Shown: piece after piece, positions 10,339 to 19,234 of the stretch
Layout: each line of letters begins with the position of its first letter
Position numbering within the stretch: the stretch's first letter is position 1
Source of the DNA: Chaetoderma sp. LZ-2023a
Lineage: Eukaryota > Mollusca > Caudofoveata > Chaetodermatida > Chaetodermatidae
Direction: 5' to 3'
Assembly: GCA_034401795.1 (NCBI GenBank)
Contig: CM067370.1
Coordinates: 56,813,717 to 56,877,716 of the forward strand
Length of the DNA stretch: 64,000 nucleotides
The notes under the pieces: generated by a model
Databases searched by the model: none
What the model saw: the letters and a program-made list of their open reading frames with translations, nothing else
What the model was told of the DNA's origin: nothing
Made by a program: the position numbers and the translations under genes

Positions 10339-11606
10339 AAACAGGATATGTTTATCCTACTCAGGAGAGAGTTCAGAAACTCATCTCATTAATTCAGTCA
10401 GTGTGCGACAGTCGTCATGTCCTGGCACGGGTTTACTTGAGAATGCTGGGGTTGATGGTTTCATTGGAACCAGTCATTCCTCAGGCCGCCTTACGCAGGC
10501 GGCCGATCCAGTTATTTCTCATGACACAATGGACCCAGAGTACAGGTTCGCTGGACTCGAATGTGTCAGTGTTGGCGCCTCTGATTCATCACCTGCAATG
10601 GTGGTTGGACACAGAGAATCTCTTGTTGGGGGTTATGCTAACCCCTCCCCACCCTCAGGTGACTGTGTATACAGATGCATCGATGGAGGGCTGGGGAGCT
10701 TGCCTGGAAGAGTCCACGATATCAGGGCTTTGGAATCTGGAACAGTCAAAGGAACATATAAATCTACTGGAGCTAAGAGCAGTAGTTCTGGGCCTGGAAC
10801 ATTTCTTACAGAAAGTTCAGGGCAAGATTGTTCTTATTCGTTCAGACAACTCAACAGTTGTGACTTACATAAACCGCCAGGGCGGAACGAAGTCGCCCAG
10901 TCTCTGTATGATGACATGGAAACTGCTTTGTTGGTGTCTGGATCACCAGATTACCTTGAAAGCAGTTCATATTCCGGGAAGGTTAAACCTGCTAGCAGAC
11001 TCATTGAGCCGAAGGATGAGTGTTTTACCCACGGAATGGCAACTAAATCAATGTGTGGCGGATCGTCTGTTCGACCATTGGGGGAAACCCAACATCGATT
11101 TGTTCGCAACGAAGAAGAATGCGAAGATGACGACGTACGTCTCTCCGATTCCGGATCCAAGCGCTTTCGCAACAGATGCGTTAGCTATCAGCTGGGGGAG
11201 AATGTATGCATACGCATTCCCTCCAGCAATCCTGATTCCAAAAATTCTTCAGAAAATCAGACAAGAGGAATGCCAAGTGCTTCTGATCGCCCCGGATTGG
11301 CCAAGCCGATCATGGTATACGGATCTGCTGGACCTTCTGGTCTGCAATCCGGTTCCTCTGCCTCTGATGGACGATATTATCTTCCAGGGCAAGGCCCTTC
11401 ACAACAATCCGTCAATGTTCAGATTGACTGCGTGGATGTTGTCAAGGAATCTAGAATTAAGGAGGGCTTTTCTGAGCAAGCAGCCATGTTTATGGCCAAA
11501 GCCAGGAGGGGGTCAACCTCCAGAGCATATAATTATAAAATCAACAGATTTGCAGAATGGTGCTCAAAAAGATGTATTGATCCAATGGGTTCATCTATTC
11601 AAGTAG
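10323..11606 (+). CDS. DIRS RNase H and methyltransferase-like region
   Basis: This frame resumes the polyprotein after the RT break. RNase H is complete: YTDASMEGWGAC (first Asp about residue 118 from ATG 10323), INLLELRAV (Glu), RSDNSTVVTYINRQGG (Asp) and LLADSLSRR (last Asp). Behind it comes a region with NIDLFATKKNAKMTTYVSP, DALAISWGRMYAYAFPPA and LLIAPDWPSRSWYTDL; this occupies the place of the methyltransferase-like domain described in DIRS1-type elements, though I cannot name a catalytic motif in it. Its last 120 bases overlap the recombinase frame. Confidence 0.88.
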   Translation: MFFDLETGYVYPTQERVQKLISLIQSVCDSRHVLARVYLRMLGLMVSLEPVIPQAALRRRPIQLFLMTQWTQSTGSLDSNVSVLAPLIHHLQWWLDTENLLLGVMLTPPHPQVTVYTDASMEGWGACLEESTISGLWNLEQSKEHINLLELRAVVLGLEHFLQKVQGKIVLIRSDNSTVVTYINRQGGTKSPSLCMMTWKLLCWCLDHQITLKAVHIPGRLNLLADSLSRRMSVLPTEWQLNQCVADRLFDHWGKPNIDLFATKKNAKMTTYVSPIPDPSAFATDALAISWGRMYAYAFPPAILIPKILQKIRQEECQVLLIAPDWPSRSWYTDLLDLLVCNPVPLPLMDDIIFQGKALHNNPSMFRLTAWMLSRNLELRRAFLSKQPCLWPKPGGGQPPEHIIIKSTDLQNGAQKDVLIQWVHLFK

Positions 11607-12445
11607 TAGCTGATTTCCTCTGTCACCTCTATGATGCCTATAGCCTCAAGCCTAACTCTATTGCTGGTTATAAGTCAGCATTAATGTCTGTTATTCCTTG
11701 CTTGGCTAAGAGGGGAAGTGATGAAGTAAATACATTAAATGTATTAATTAAAGGCATGGGCAATCTAAGACCAAGGAATCCACCTGTGATTCCGTCTTGG
11801 AGTTTATCGCTAGTGCTTCAAGTACTAGGTGATAAGCCTTTTGAACCACTTAGTTCCATTTCTATGAAACTATTAACACTGAAGACTGTGTTTTTAATTG
11901 CTGCGGCCTCGGCTAGGCGTAGGAGTGAAATTCATGCCTTATCAGCCGAGGATGACCGTTTTGTGGTTTCAGGGGAAGGCCTTAAGCTGCTACCTAGGAT
12001 TAATTTCTTGGCTAAAAATCAGTCGTTGAAATATCCAGGTCAACCTATTATTTTGCCTGCTTTAACTAGATATGATCCTAATTCTAAAGCATGGTGTCCC
12101 GTCCGGGCGCTGCGCCGGTACAAACAACGTATGGCGGAGTGGCGCACCGACCAGTCAGCGTTATGGTTGTCATATATTGAACCCCATGGCAGGGCTTCTA
12201 AGGACACCATTTCCAGGTGGATTGTAGAATGCATTCAGTTTTGCCATAAATCCGCCACCGGGAAGCAGGTTGACGTGGCCAAGGCTCACAGTGTCCGCGG
12301 CGTAGTGACATCCACTGCCCTATTTAATGGGGTCCCTGTGGATGATATTATGTCGGTGGCTCAATGGCACTGTGAGTCCAGTTTTACAGACCATTATCTC
12401 CGTGACACCTCTAATCCTCTCGCCTTGTCGATTTTGAAAAAATAA
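11486..12445 (+). CDS. DIRS tyrosine recombinase (YR)
   Basis: The frame is open far upstream, but recognisable recombinase sequence starts near 11440; the first in-frame ATG there is 11486. The core-binding part is SRAYNYKINRFAEWC through SIAGYKSALMSVIP. The catalytic part has the first Arg in SARRRSEIHAL (about residue 145), the HSVR box (His 268, Arg 271), the Trp/His pair in AQWHCESS and the nucleophile Tyr in DHYLRD (Tyr 304). The R-H-R-Y set is therefore complete, in a protein of 319 residues. DIRS recombinases insert the circular DNA form without making a target duplication, which fits the TTT junctions seen here. Confidence 0.92.
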   Translation: MFMAKARRGSTSRAYNYKINRFAEWCSKRCIDPMGSSIQVVADFLCHLYDAYSLKPNSIAGYKSALMSVIPCLAKRGSDEVNTLNVLIKGMGNLRPRNPPVIPSWSLSLVLQVLGDKPFEPLSSISMKLLTLKTVFLIAAASARRRSEIHALSAEDDRFVVSGEGLKLLPRINFLAKNQSLKYPGQPIILPALTRYDPNSKAWCPVRALRRYKQRMAEWRTDQSALWLSYIEPHGRASKDTISRWIVECIQFCHKSATGKQVDVAKAHSVRGVVTSTALFNGVPVDDIMSVAQWHCESSFTDHYLRDTSNPLALSILKK

Positions 12446-12985
12446 CTTGGTTTATATTTTTTGAGGAGGTTTTTCCTCATTGCTTATATATTTCACAATT
12501 AATTTATGGAAACACCCACTTTTTTGGGCCTGCATCAGTCTTCACCAATGGGAAGATGTTGTCAGCAGCCATTTCAACAAGGTCGGTCTTGTTCATGGGT
12601 TGTCCGTTGTTGATTGTATTGTCACGTTACCCGTTATTAATATGGTGATGGTTTGTGTATTTGTGTGGTTCATGGTTGAGAGTTTACGAAAATGGAGCTT
12701 TTTCGTCTCTGTCCTGTAGTACATGGCACTTGTACGTAGAGAGCGTATAGGACATTGAGGTCAGTCGACTCTTCCTCCCAGGAAGGAGGGGGGGGGGGGG
12801 GGGGGGAGCGCATATGACATTCGGTCATCTCTCATACATCGGTGGTGTTATCCGATGGTTAGTCAAATCCTGACTGTTTTTCGTACAGTTTCAGAAGTTT
12901 AAGTGCCTTAAACGCAGAAAAGCGTATAGGGATGAGCTGGTCTTTTGACCTCGCCTCCCTCCCGCCAGATTCACTTTCGAATTCT
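12446..12985 (+). other. 3' non-coding part of the DIRS element before the ICR
   Basis: No ORF of note. It contains a homopolymer G run (about 12788-12806) between GGAAGGAGG and AGCGCATATG, and repeated short phrases such as AGCGTATAGG. Confidence 0.5.
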
Positions 12986-12989
12986 GGCA

Positions 12990-13087
12990 ATATCAAAAGT
13001 ATTAGGGAGGTAAGTATACTCTTGAAGTGAAATAAACGAAATCTAGGATTTCTTTTTTCACGAGAGAGTTGATACTTACCTCCCTAG
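12990..13087 (+). repeat. Internal complementary region (ICR) of the DIRS element
   Basis: 12990-13032 is the exact reverse complement of the left tip (6314-6356), and 13030-13085 is the reverse complement of the right tip (about 13319-13373). The two halves meet at one AAA (TTT on the other strand). The ICR therefore carries the sequence expected where the two ends of a circular intermediate join. By family knowledge it serves as the template that completes the ends during replication. Confidence 0.92.
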
Positions 13088-13146
13088 ATACGGACCCGGC
13101 CTCTCCACCCCACAGAGGCTCGGTCTTCAGGCTCTTAATAGTTGCA

Positions 13147-13373
13147 TGTGTGTCAGCCAATAATCTAGTCAGAGGAAGTGCTAGTCTGCGCATGCGCGGT
13201 GGTGGGGCTGGCATCCGCCAGACTACGCTCTGACTCCCTGCCCAGTAGGGGCACCTAACTGTTTTAATCTGAGTGTTTATTGAGTGAAAGCCAATATTTA
13301 GCAATATCAAAAGTATTAGGGAGGTAAGTATCAACTCTCTCGTGAAAAAAGAAATCCTAGATTTCGTTTATTT
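13147..13373 (+). repeat. Right inverted terminal repeat of the DIRS element
   Basis: 13147-13330 is complementary to the left repeat (6331-6520) with scattered mismatches, including the GCGCATGCGC core. The extreme 3' segment (about 13331-13370) is absent from the left end but is matched, inverted, by the ICR. The element ends ...CGTTTA followed by TTT. Confidence 0.9.
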
Positions 13374-13772
13374 TGTACTCATGCATTTCCAATTTGATAA
13401 TACAATAAATTAGAATATCATATATTTCAGTTTCGTTAAGTACAGGACATCATTGTTGAAATGGACAAATCACAGATAATGATTAATACATGTAGTTCTA
13501 CGCTATATATTTATTATAATTATATTATACGTCAAGCTGCTAAAAAGCTAGACTGTCTTGTGGGACTACTAAAACTTGGCAATTCTTTAAGATGTATGCA
13601 TATGATTTATTGCACCTGACTTGTTTTATGAGATGACCTATCTTTCGTGGCCACTTCTTGGTGCATGTTAGGCCTGTAAAACGAGTTTAACTGTATATAG
13701 CTATAACTTGATGTTCCCATTAGCTGTATTTGTTTGATACATTCATGAGTGCATTCTTTATCTACATTACAG
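13374..13772. other. Intron sequence between the DIRS element and a p47 exon
   Basis: AT-rich, without ORFs or recognised repeats. It ends in a pyrimidine-rich tract and ACAG, the acceptor of the next exon. Confidence 0.5.
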
Positions 13773-13832
13773 ATTGGTCGCCAAGTTTAACCATAGGCAT
13801 CAAGTCAGAGACATTCGTAACCACATCATCTC
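13773..13832 (+). CDS. NSFL1C: NSFL1 cofactor p47, penultimate coding exon (UBX domain)
   Basis: This 60-base exon is bounded by TACATTACAG and a GT donor (TCTC/GTATCC). It reads LVAKFNHRHQVRDIRNHIIS, which matches the p47 segment of the form RLVQKFNHSHRISDIR (recalled) at the start of the UBX domain. It starts with one base completing a split codon and ends with two bases (TC) of a split Ser codon; the next exon supplies the third base. p47 is an adaptor of the AAA ATPase p97/VCP in membrane fusion after mitosis; its UBX domain binds p97. The preceding exons must lie upstream of the two DIRS elements, before base 1. Confidence 0.88.
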
Positions 13833-14235
13833 GTATCCTTTATGACGACAGTAGCCAGCATACAGAAAGTTTATGTAGCATATGATATAGTTTTTATGTG
13901 ATGCATACTCTGTAATCACCCCATAACAGGAAGAGGGTGTTGCATCCGGGTTTGTCTGTGTCCATCTGTGTGTCCATCCATCTGCCTATCTATCCGCCTG
14001 CCAATCCATCCATCCATTCACCTGTCTTTATCTGGAGCTGTATCTCATAAACTACTGATTCGATAAAATTTTAACAGTAACAATACAAAGGATCTTCCTG
14101 TAACAGGGATTTCCTGACTTTGGCCCTGATCTGGATGCAAAACCGTGATCCGATGTAACTTCTAGAACCTTCAATGTCCCGGAAACTGATAATCAGATTT
14201 GGCTCAAATTGTAGCACAAGAATGGGTGTGACAAT
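13833..14235. repeat. Intron; fragment of the 'TTTGGCTCAAATT' tandem-module family
   Basis: From about 13930 there is a CCATCTGTCCATCC-rich lead-in, then TATCTCATAAACTACTGATT and, near 14190, CCCGGAAACTGATAATCAGA followed by TTTGGCTCAAATTGTAGCAC. The same phrases make up the array at 51.1-52.6 kb. No coding content. Confidence 0.5.
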
Positions 14236-14397
14236 GCACTAGGAATCCACAATTTTCGCCTGATCTAAAAAAATCTGGAAACTCAAATGATTGTTTACAA
14301 TGTGACAAATGTGGGACGGTGAGGTTCTTTAATCTCTCACTACTGTTATTTGGAACTACATGCTTGAACCTTGGATGCATGGACAAATGCCTGCATG

Positions 14398-14400
<3 letters not shown>

Positions 14401-14436
<36 letters not shown>
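14401..14436. repeat. (GT)n microsatellite
   Basis: An uninterrupted run of about 17 GT units lies within the p47 intron. The ORFs that cross it on the other strand (His-Thr repeats) are artefacts. Confidence 0.95.
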
Positions 14437-14438
<2 letters not shown>

Positions 14439-14909
14439 GCTCTTGAAGTACATTTTTTCTTTAGCCTATGTTTTTGCTGAGAGAGCAATAGACATGCAAA
14501 CGATATTGGTCCCACATACTTCCATATTCCAAGTTCTCTTTGCCAAATAAGGCGATGTGTGATGAGTGCTTGATAAGCTGGCGACGCTGCATCGATATCC
14601 ACCCTAGTTAACATTTTTTAAGCTTGTTCAGAAGACTGTTGCATCAGCAAGCGTTTATCCTGTTTAAGTAAAACATCACACATTTGTTCTATATGATGAT
14701 TACAACTAGCCTGCAACAAAACGAAATTAATTGGTTTTCACAGGCTTAAATATATTTTTTCCTGTTTAAACGTAATTATTTTATGACTTCAAGTTAAGCT
14801 TTATACTGTGAGCCCAAGTAATATATTGCCATGTTGAACATGTATTGTTGTCAACTGTTTCCATTAAACAAGTTCTCAAGAGAAACGCGTTTAAATATCT
14901 CTGAATCTG

Positions 14910-15400
14910 CCTAGTTTGATTTCAAATTTAAAAACTTCTATGGTAAGAGCTGAACCAAGTTTGTTCAAGAGTACCTGATTTGTTAATTTGTCTGGCGACC
15001 ATCTTAAATGGCCTAGTTTTTACAACTGAAGGAATCAATCGGGCAAATATAAATATATTAACTAAACTGCACTCGGACCACTTGCTCTGTGTTGCTAATG
15101 GATTAGTTCCTCTTAAATATTTGACCCTTTGACCTGAACCTCACTACTAATAGCCACAATTTGAATGGATATGCCACATTTTGGTGATTCTACCGTCTTG
15201 CATTCCAGAGCTATGACCAGATATACATATTCCAGTATGCACTTCATAACCCTATAATCTATGTATTTAAGCTGAAACTAAATGCTCTTCTCATTAGCCA
15301 CAATATGAACGGGTGTACTAAATTTAATATATGACAGTTTGACCTAAAACTCAAAGTTTAAGATGGTAAAACTACCATCTTACCTTCCACAGTTTGGTAA
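14910..15400. repeat. Intron; 'ATCTTGGAT' fragment and a second module type
   Basis: 14930-15040 carries GAGCTGAACCAAGTTTGTTC and GGCGACCATCTTAAATGGCC, a diverged module of the large repeat family. 15100-15400 holds another tandem type with ACCTCACTACTAATAGCCAC and ATTCTACCGTCTTGCATTCC, related to 34540-34770. No coding content is seen. Confidence 0.5.
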
Positions 15401-15692
15401 TCCCATGGATATTTTGATTTGGCAAAAAGTTGCCTTTTAAATTAGAGACCATTTCAAGCAATCAAATATATTTGTGACAATTAAATATGCATGTACCATA
15501 AAACGCTCGTTAGTAACCACGGCTTCGTATAAGACAAGGGCTGTATGTTCTTTAAATCCAAAACTGTGAGAAAGAGGGACGACTTCTATTAAGTATATTT
15601 CAAGAAAATATTTAAAACAATAATACCGAAAATATAAAATGTCGTCGAGAAAAAAATAGAAATCATGTGATGTACTAGCTCCCACTATAGGA

Positions 15693-15829
15693 CGAGTTTA
15701 AGTTGTTACGCGAGTAGCGCGAAAACGGAAATATTTGTGCCGGTATAGATACTAGCGCAATACAAGTAAATAGGCAGGTAGCCTCGAGTACATACCCGAG
15801 TAGCTACGAGAGTGAACAACTTAAACGCA
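15693..15829. mobile_element. Small palindromic MITE-like element
   Basis: GAGTTTAAGTTGTT near the left end is mirrored by AACAACTTAAACGC at the right, about 137 bases apart. Inner similarity between GCGAGTAGCG and CGAGTAGCTACGAG suggests a longer foldback. No clear target duplication and no second copy in the window. Confidence 0.4.
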
Positions 15830-16429
15830 CCAAATTAAGAAGTATGAATACTAAGAGCAAATACTCAGTAGAATCGTCTCCGATTTACGGACCTAATATA
15901 TTGGACTCGGGAACTCGGAAATTACAATATACATATAGTAATCATTATCTGATGCCGTGATTTTGATGCTGTTTTCCATGAAGTTATTGCAAAATTTATT
16001 TTAAAATTTATTTTTATTTGACAGTTATACGCTATTTAACAAACAAGAACAGCTGGAATTTGGATGTGACTTCTACTAGATACATTTGCTTTTTTAAAAC
16101 TGCTAATGCGGTTACTAATAGGCATTTTACGGTAAGCGATCATAGTCTAGAGCGGGCCGAGTAGTATATGGTATCCTGTGACAATACATACATGTGAGCT
16201 ACATATGGTATCTTCGGATACCTCTATTTAAACATTGCGACATTAATAACATGATGCAACTAATTCTTGTAGATGTAAGAACAAACACTAATTAATATTT
16301 TGAAATAAATTTTACTGGAATATTTTTTAAGTAATTGAGCTTGAAACTATTGCTCCCTATGGATATCTATATACCTATGGTGCTATTCTGTTTTGTGTGA
16401 AAATATTATCCTTAGCCTTTCTATTTCAG

Positions 16430-16562
16430 ATCGCGACCAGAATATGCAAATCAGACCTTCATTCTTATGACAACATTTCCAAATAAAGAATTATCCGATG
16501 ACAGTATCACATTAGAAGAAGCAAAGCTTTTAAATGCTGTCATTGTTCAGCGCATGAAATGA
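16430..16562 (+). CDS. NSFL1C: NSFL1 cofactor p47, last coding exon (UBX domain end)
   Basis: The exon follows a CTATTTCAG acceptor. Its first base completes the Ser codon left open by the exon at 13773-13832, after which it reads [38 protein letters not shown] and stops at TGA 16560-16562. The vertebrate p47 tail, as I recall it, ends in the near-identical pattern [10 protein letters not shown]...[11 protein letters not shown]. This is the C-terminal half of the UBX fold, which contacts the N-domain of p97. Phase agreement between the two exons makes the gene call firm. The 2.6-kb intron between them holds only repeats. Confidence 0.93.
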
Positions 16563-17666
16563 TCCAGTATGTTAAGTTAGCTATTGTTTCATATTGAAAA
16601 TTTACTTAACATTACCAATTGATGCTGGACAAACTTGTGCTTTTTTCAATGTACAGAGATTTTGCCGTGTGAAATGCAAAATACAGTTGAATATATTTCC
16701 GAAAAAGTTGGTCCCGATCCCAGGATGATTCTGGAGTTGAATATGTTTAGTAATATTCCCAATGTGTCATTTTCAAGGCAACCCTAAAGGAAAACGTGAA
16801 TTTTTTTTAATGAATGTGATTGGAAGGTGTTGCTGCCTTAAAATTAATTAAAAAATATACAAAAGAATAAGTTTTATTTCGTAAATAATTTACTTTTTCA
16901 AGGATTTGTCGGTGAAAACGTTAAAGTTATCCTGAAGCATAAACACAGAAGGAAATTTTTATTTAAAAAAAAAATTTTGAAAGCTTATTGTCCAGTTCAT
17001 TGATGATCATTTTGTTCGAAGCTGCCATTTTTGTTTTGATATTTAGTGGTATTGTTATTTTGGAATCTATTGTCTATTTTATTCTATTGTTGCACAGTGA
17101 TCAATATAAATCAATTCCCATAACGTTAATGGTACTCAATGAACTGCTGGCTCCTAATGTGATTAGAGGTGGCTCTATAGTGGCTGTGTAGAGTAAGAGT
17201 ACAGTAGTTGAATAGACCGTATCTATTTCCTAATGACACAAGTTAATCATGCTAAGCTAAATACTTTCATAGCTTGTTGACTGAAAATTGTTGCTACCTG
17301 TCTCGAAATAATCAGCAGACAGTTCAAGTATCACTAGCTAATGTTTTAATAACAATTTGACTGAAAATCATTGCTGAAAGAACCTGCAATAAAATCTCTC
17401 AAAGTAGGCAGCAGTACTTTCAATGTACTGCTAGCACATGCTGAAGATATTCCAAGCAATTTGAGTGACAATGTTGATTAAGGCAATAACAACCTGGTCA
17501 AATTGTTCTCAAAATATCAGTAGGCTTTCGGTATTTTAGATAACAAATGTATTTAAAATTAGGTAGGCCTATGTTATATATTACTTAATCGAGAGCCTGT
17601 GTGAAAAACATTCCCAAATACCTGTAGATCTTCACAGCACACGCAGGATCTGACATGCAGTGATTA
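16563..17666 (+). other. 3' UTR and downstream flank of the p47 gene
   Basis: AT-rich with several A/T runs. AATAAA-like signals occur (for example near 17388), but the poly(A) site cannot be fixed from sequence alone. 17225-17520 contains worn repeats of a TTGACTGAAAATTGTTGCTR pattern related to the GAAACTAATTTGACTG MITE. The 67-codon ORF at 16988 is hydrophobic and AT-driven; I do not consider it a gene. Confidence 0.45.
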
Positions 17667-17905
17667 TTAACCCCTTTAACAGCCATATCAGCCAAAAACG
17701 CCTTCTGCAGTGGTCTTGAGAAATGCTCATTTGCAGACTAAAAGAAAACTATTTTTGAAAACTTAACACTGGAATGACTGGCTCAATAACCGAGCCAGTC
17801 ATTCCAGTGGTAAATTTTCAAAAATAGTCTTCATGGTATGCAAGTGTACATTTTCTATGAGAAAATTTAAATTTTCCTGATTAAATTTGAGTGTTAAAGG
17901 GTTAA
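17667..17905. mobile_element. TTAA-type foldback MITE, complete copy
   Basis: TTAA at 17667-17670 and at 17902-17905 flank an element that begins CCCCTTTAACAGCC and ends GTGTTAAAGGG. The centre is a hairpin with arms AAAACTTAACACTGGAATGA and CATTCCAGTGGTAAATTTTC around GGCTCAATAACCGAGCC. TTAA duplications and CCC/GGG ends suggest mobilisation by a piggyBac-type transposase (inference). Confidence 0.8.
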
Positions 17906-18029
17906 GAATGGCATGATTATCTACTGATTGACAAAGTCATGTATGTAGATTAATAACAACATACTGGGCATGTCTGCTCGTGGTGGGCGTGTTGGTCCAG
18001 GGAAGGGGGCATCCCTTATCCTGCTAGGT

Positions 18030-18543
18030 TTGTGCCTATAGGCTCCATTGGGTGGAGCTGGTGTATCCAATGACATGCTTTCTGTTTTCTCCGTGAGGTG
18101 GAGTTTTCATCGTCCGGGTCTGATGAGAGTACCTATGGCGGTTTGATATCGATCTCAGATGTCCTTGGATTCCGATTTTGAAGGGGCGTAGTTTTCTCCT
18201 ACATACTGTTTCTTACATTTGTTGCAAGTTAGAAGGTAGACGATGTTCCTCATCTGACAGTTGCCTATGATATTGGATCTGTATGTTAGGCCTGTATGTG
18301 AGCTGGCCTTCTCCATTTCTGTGCTCTGATGGCCTGTGGTCTTGGAGGGGCCACTGTTGAATAGGTTGCCACTCCTTCGGTTACAGGTGGTGTTAGCCGT
18401 GGTGATTTTATGGTGGCATTCAGGTCTGTGTTAGACCTAGCGACTAGAGTGTCCGAAACTACTGAGCTTAGACTCAGTGCGGACAGCGGAGGTATTGTAA
18501 CTATCTCTGTTTCCCGTGACAATGGTTTGCCGGATGAATCCAT
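18030..18543 (-). pseudogene. GIY-YIG endonuclease remnant (Penelope-like or similar retroelement)
   Basis: On the minus strand, from about 18290 downward, the frame reads NIVYLLTCNKCKKQYVGEN, the signature start of a GIY-YIG nuclease of the retroelement type. After a frameshift it continues IGIQGHLRSISNRHRYSHQT, the expected helix with the catalytic Arg context. Upstream in the same direction, 18543-18286 is an 85-codon Ser/Thr/Pro-rich frame that ends at a stop just before the nuclease part. No RT is visible nearby, so the element is truncated. GIY-YIG domains of this type are best known from Penelope-like elements; other carriers are possible. Confidence 0.6.
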
Positions 18544-18774
18544 TGTTTAATGACAGATAATAACAATGTAGTCAGTTATATGAGCTACTTGTAGAAGGTT
18601 ATTAAGCCTGACGCTTGGTCGCAATGTGAGACCAAAAGTCTGAGTGATCTGGGCTGGAATTTTCATCCCTTTTATACCCTTCCTGGACGAGCCTGTGGAT
18701 TGAGTCGATCTTGACCATATATGGGCAGAGAAAAACCAGATTGCCGGTTCTCCTGTTTGAAATGTTTGGAGTTG

Positions 18775-19085
18775 TGCTCCAACAATTTTACCGGTTGACC
18801 TGTATTTTACCGGTTGGGCTCAAGTTTTACCGGTTGTAACTGTTTACCGGTTATGCCTTATTTGGCGGTTGTGTCCATTTTTTGGCAGTTGTGATATTTT
18901 TTGCCGGTTGTAAGTTTTTTGCCGGTTTAGCCATTTTTGGCAGTTGGGCAACTTTTTTGGCGGTTGTGGTCATTTTTACAGGTTGTGAATTTTTTAGTGG
19001 TTGTGTCCGTTTTGGCGGGGATTTTTCAAAAAACTTTTTTGCCGGTTTAAGTTTTTTACCGGTTGTAAGTCGTTTTGGTGACAAA
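18775..19085. repeat. Degenerate ~20-bp minisatellite (TTTTRCCGGTTGT unit)
   Basis: About 14 imperfect units spaced 18-27 bases apart share TTTTxCCGGTTG or TTTTGGCGGTTGTG. On the minus strand the array is an open frame of Lys/Pro-rich units (QPAKN, AKKWTQPP); this is probably a consequence of the repeat rather than a gene. Confidence 0.75.
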
Positions 19086-19234
19086 TTTCAAAGGGTTTCT
19101 GTAGATCAAGTTTCGTAGAGGTAATACTCCTTTTAGAGAATTTTTCGACTTTGTGTGGGTAATGATCATGTGTAGTCATCACTGTTTTTGATTCAGACTT
19201 CATGGCGTTTCATTCCTTGGGCGGAACTCATCAG

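Larger units (their letters stand above)
6314..13373 (+). mobile_element. Near-complete DIRS1-type retrotransposon
   Basis: The element runs about 7.06 kb and has all hallmarks of the DIRS group: a gag-like ORF, reverse transcriptase, RNase H, a methyltransferase-like region and a tyrosine recombinase in place of an integrase. It also has inverted terminal repeats and an internal complementary region (ICR). TTT (6314-6316 and 13371-13373) borders both ends; the ICR shows a single TTT between the two termini, so the element appears to have been inserted by recombination at TTT with no other target duplication. Apart from one frameshift between RT and RNase H, all catalytic residues seem intact. 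It lies in sense orientation in an intron of the p47 gene. Its coding part is much richer in G+C than the surroundings. Confidence 0.93.

Noticed and set aside
14204..14614. 136-codon minus ORF with a His-Thr repeat
   Set aside because: Driven by the (GT)n microsatellite; no family motifs.
16988..17191. Hydrophobic 67-codon ORF behind the p47 gene
   Set aside because: AT-driven, within the probable 3' UTR or flank, no conserved motif.
19186..19232. Hammerhead-ribozyme-like core on the minus strand (CTGATGA, a 5-bp stem, then GAAAC)
   Set aside because: The core and stem II are present, but no partner strand for stem III with a GUC-type cleavage site and no stem I could be found. A chance match is more likely.
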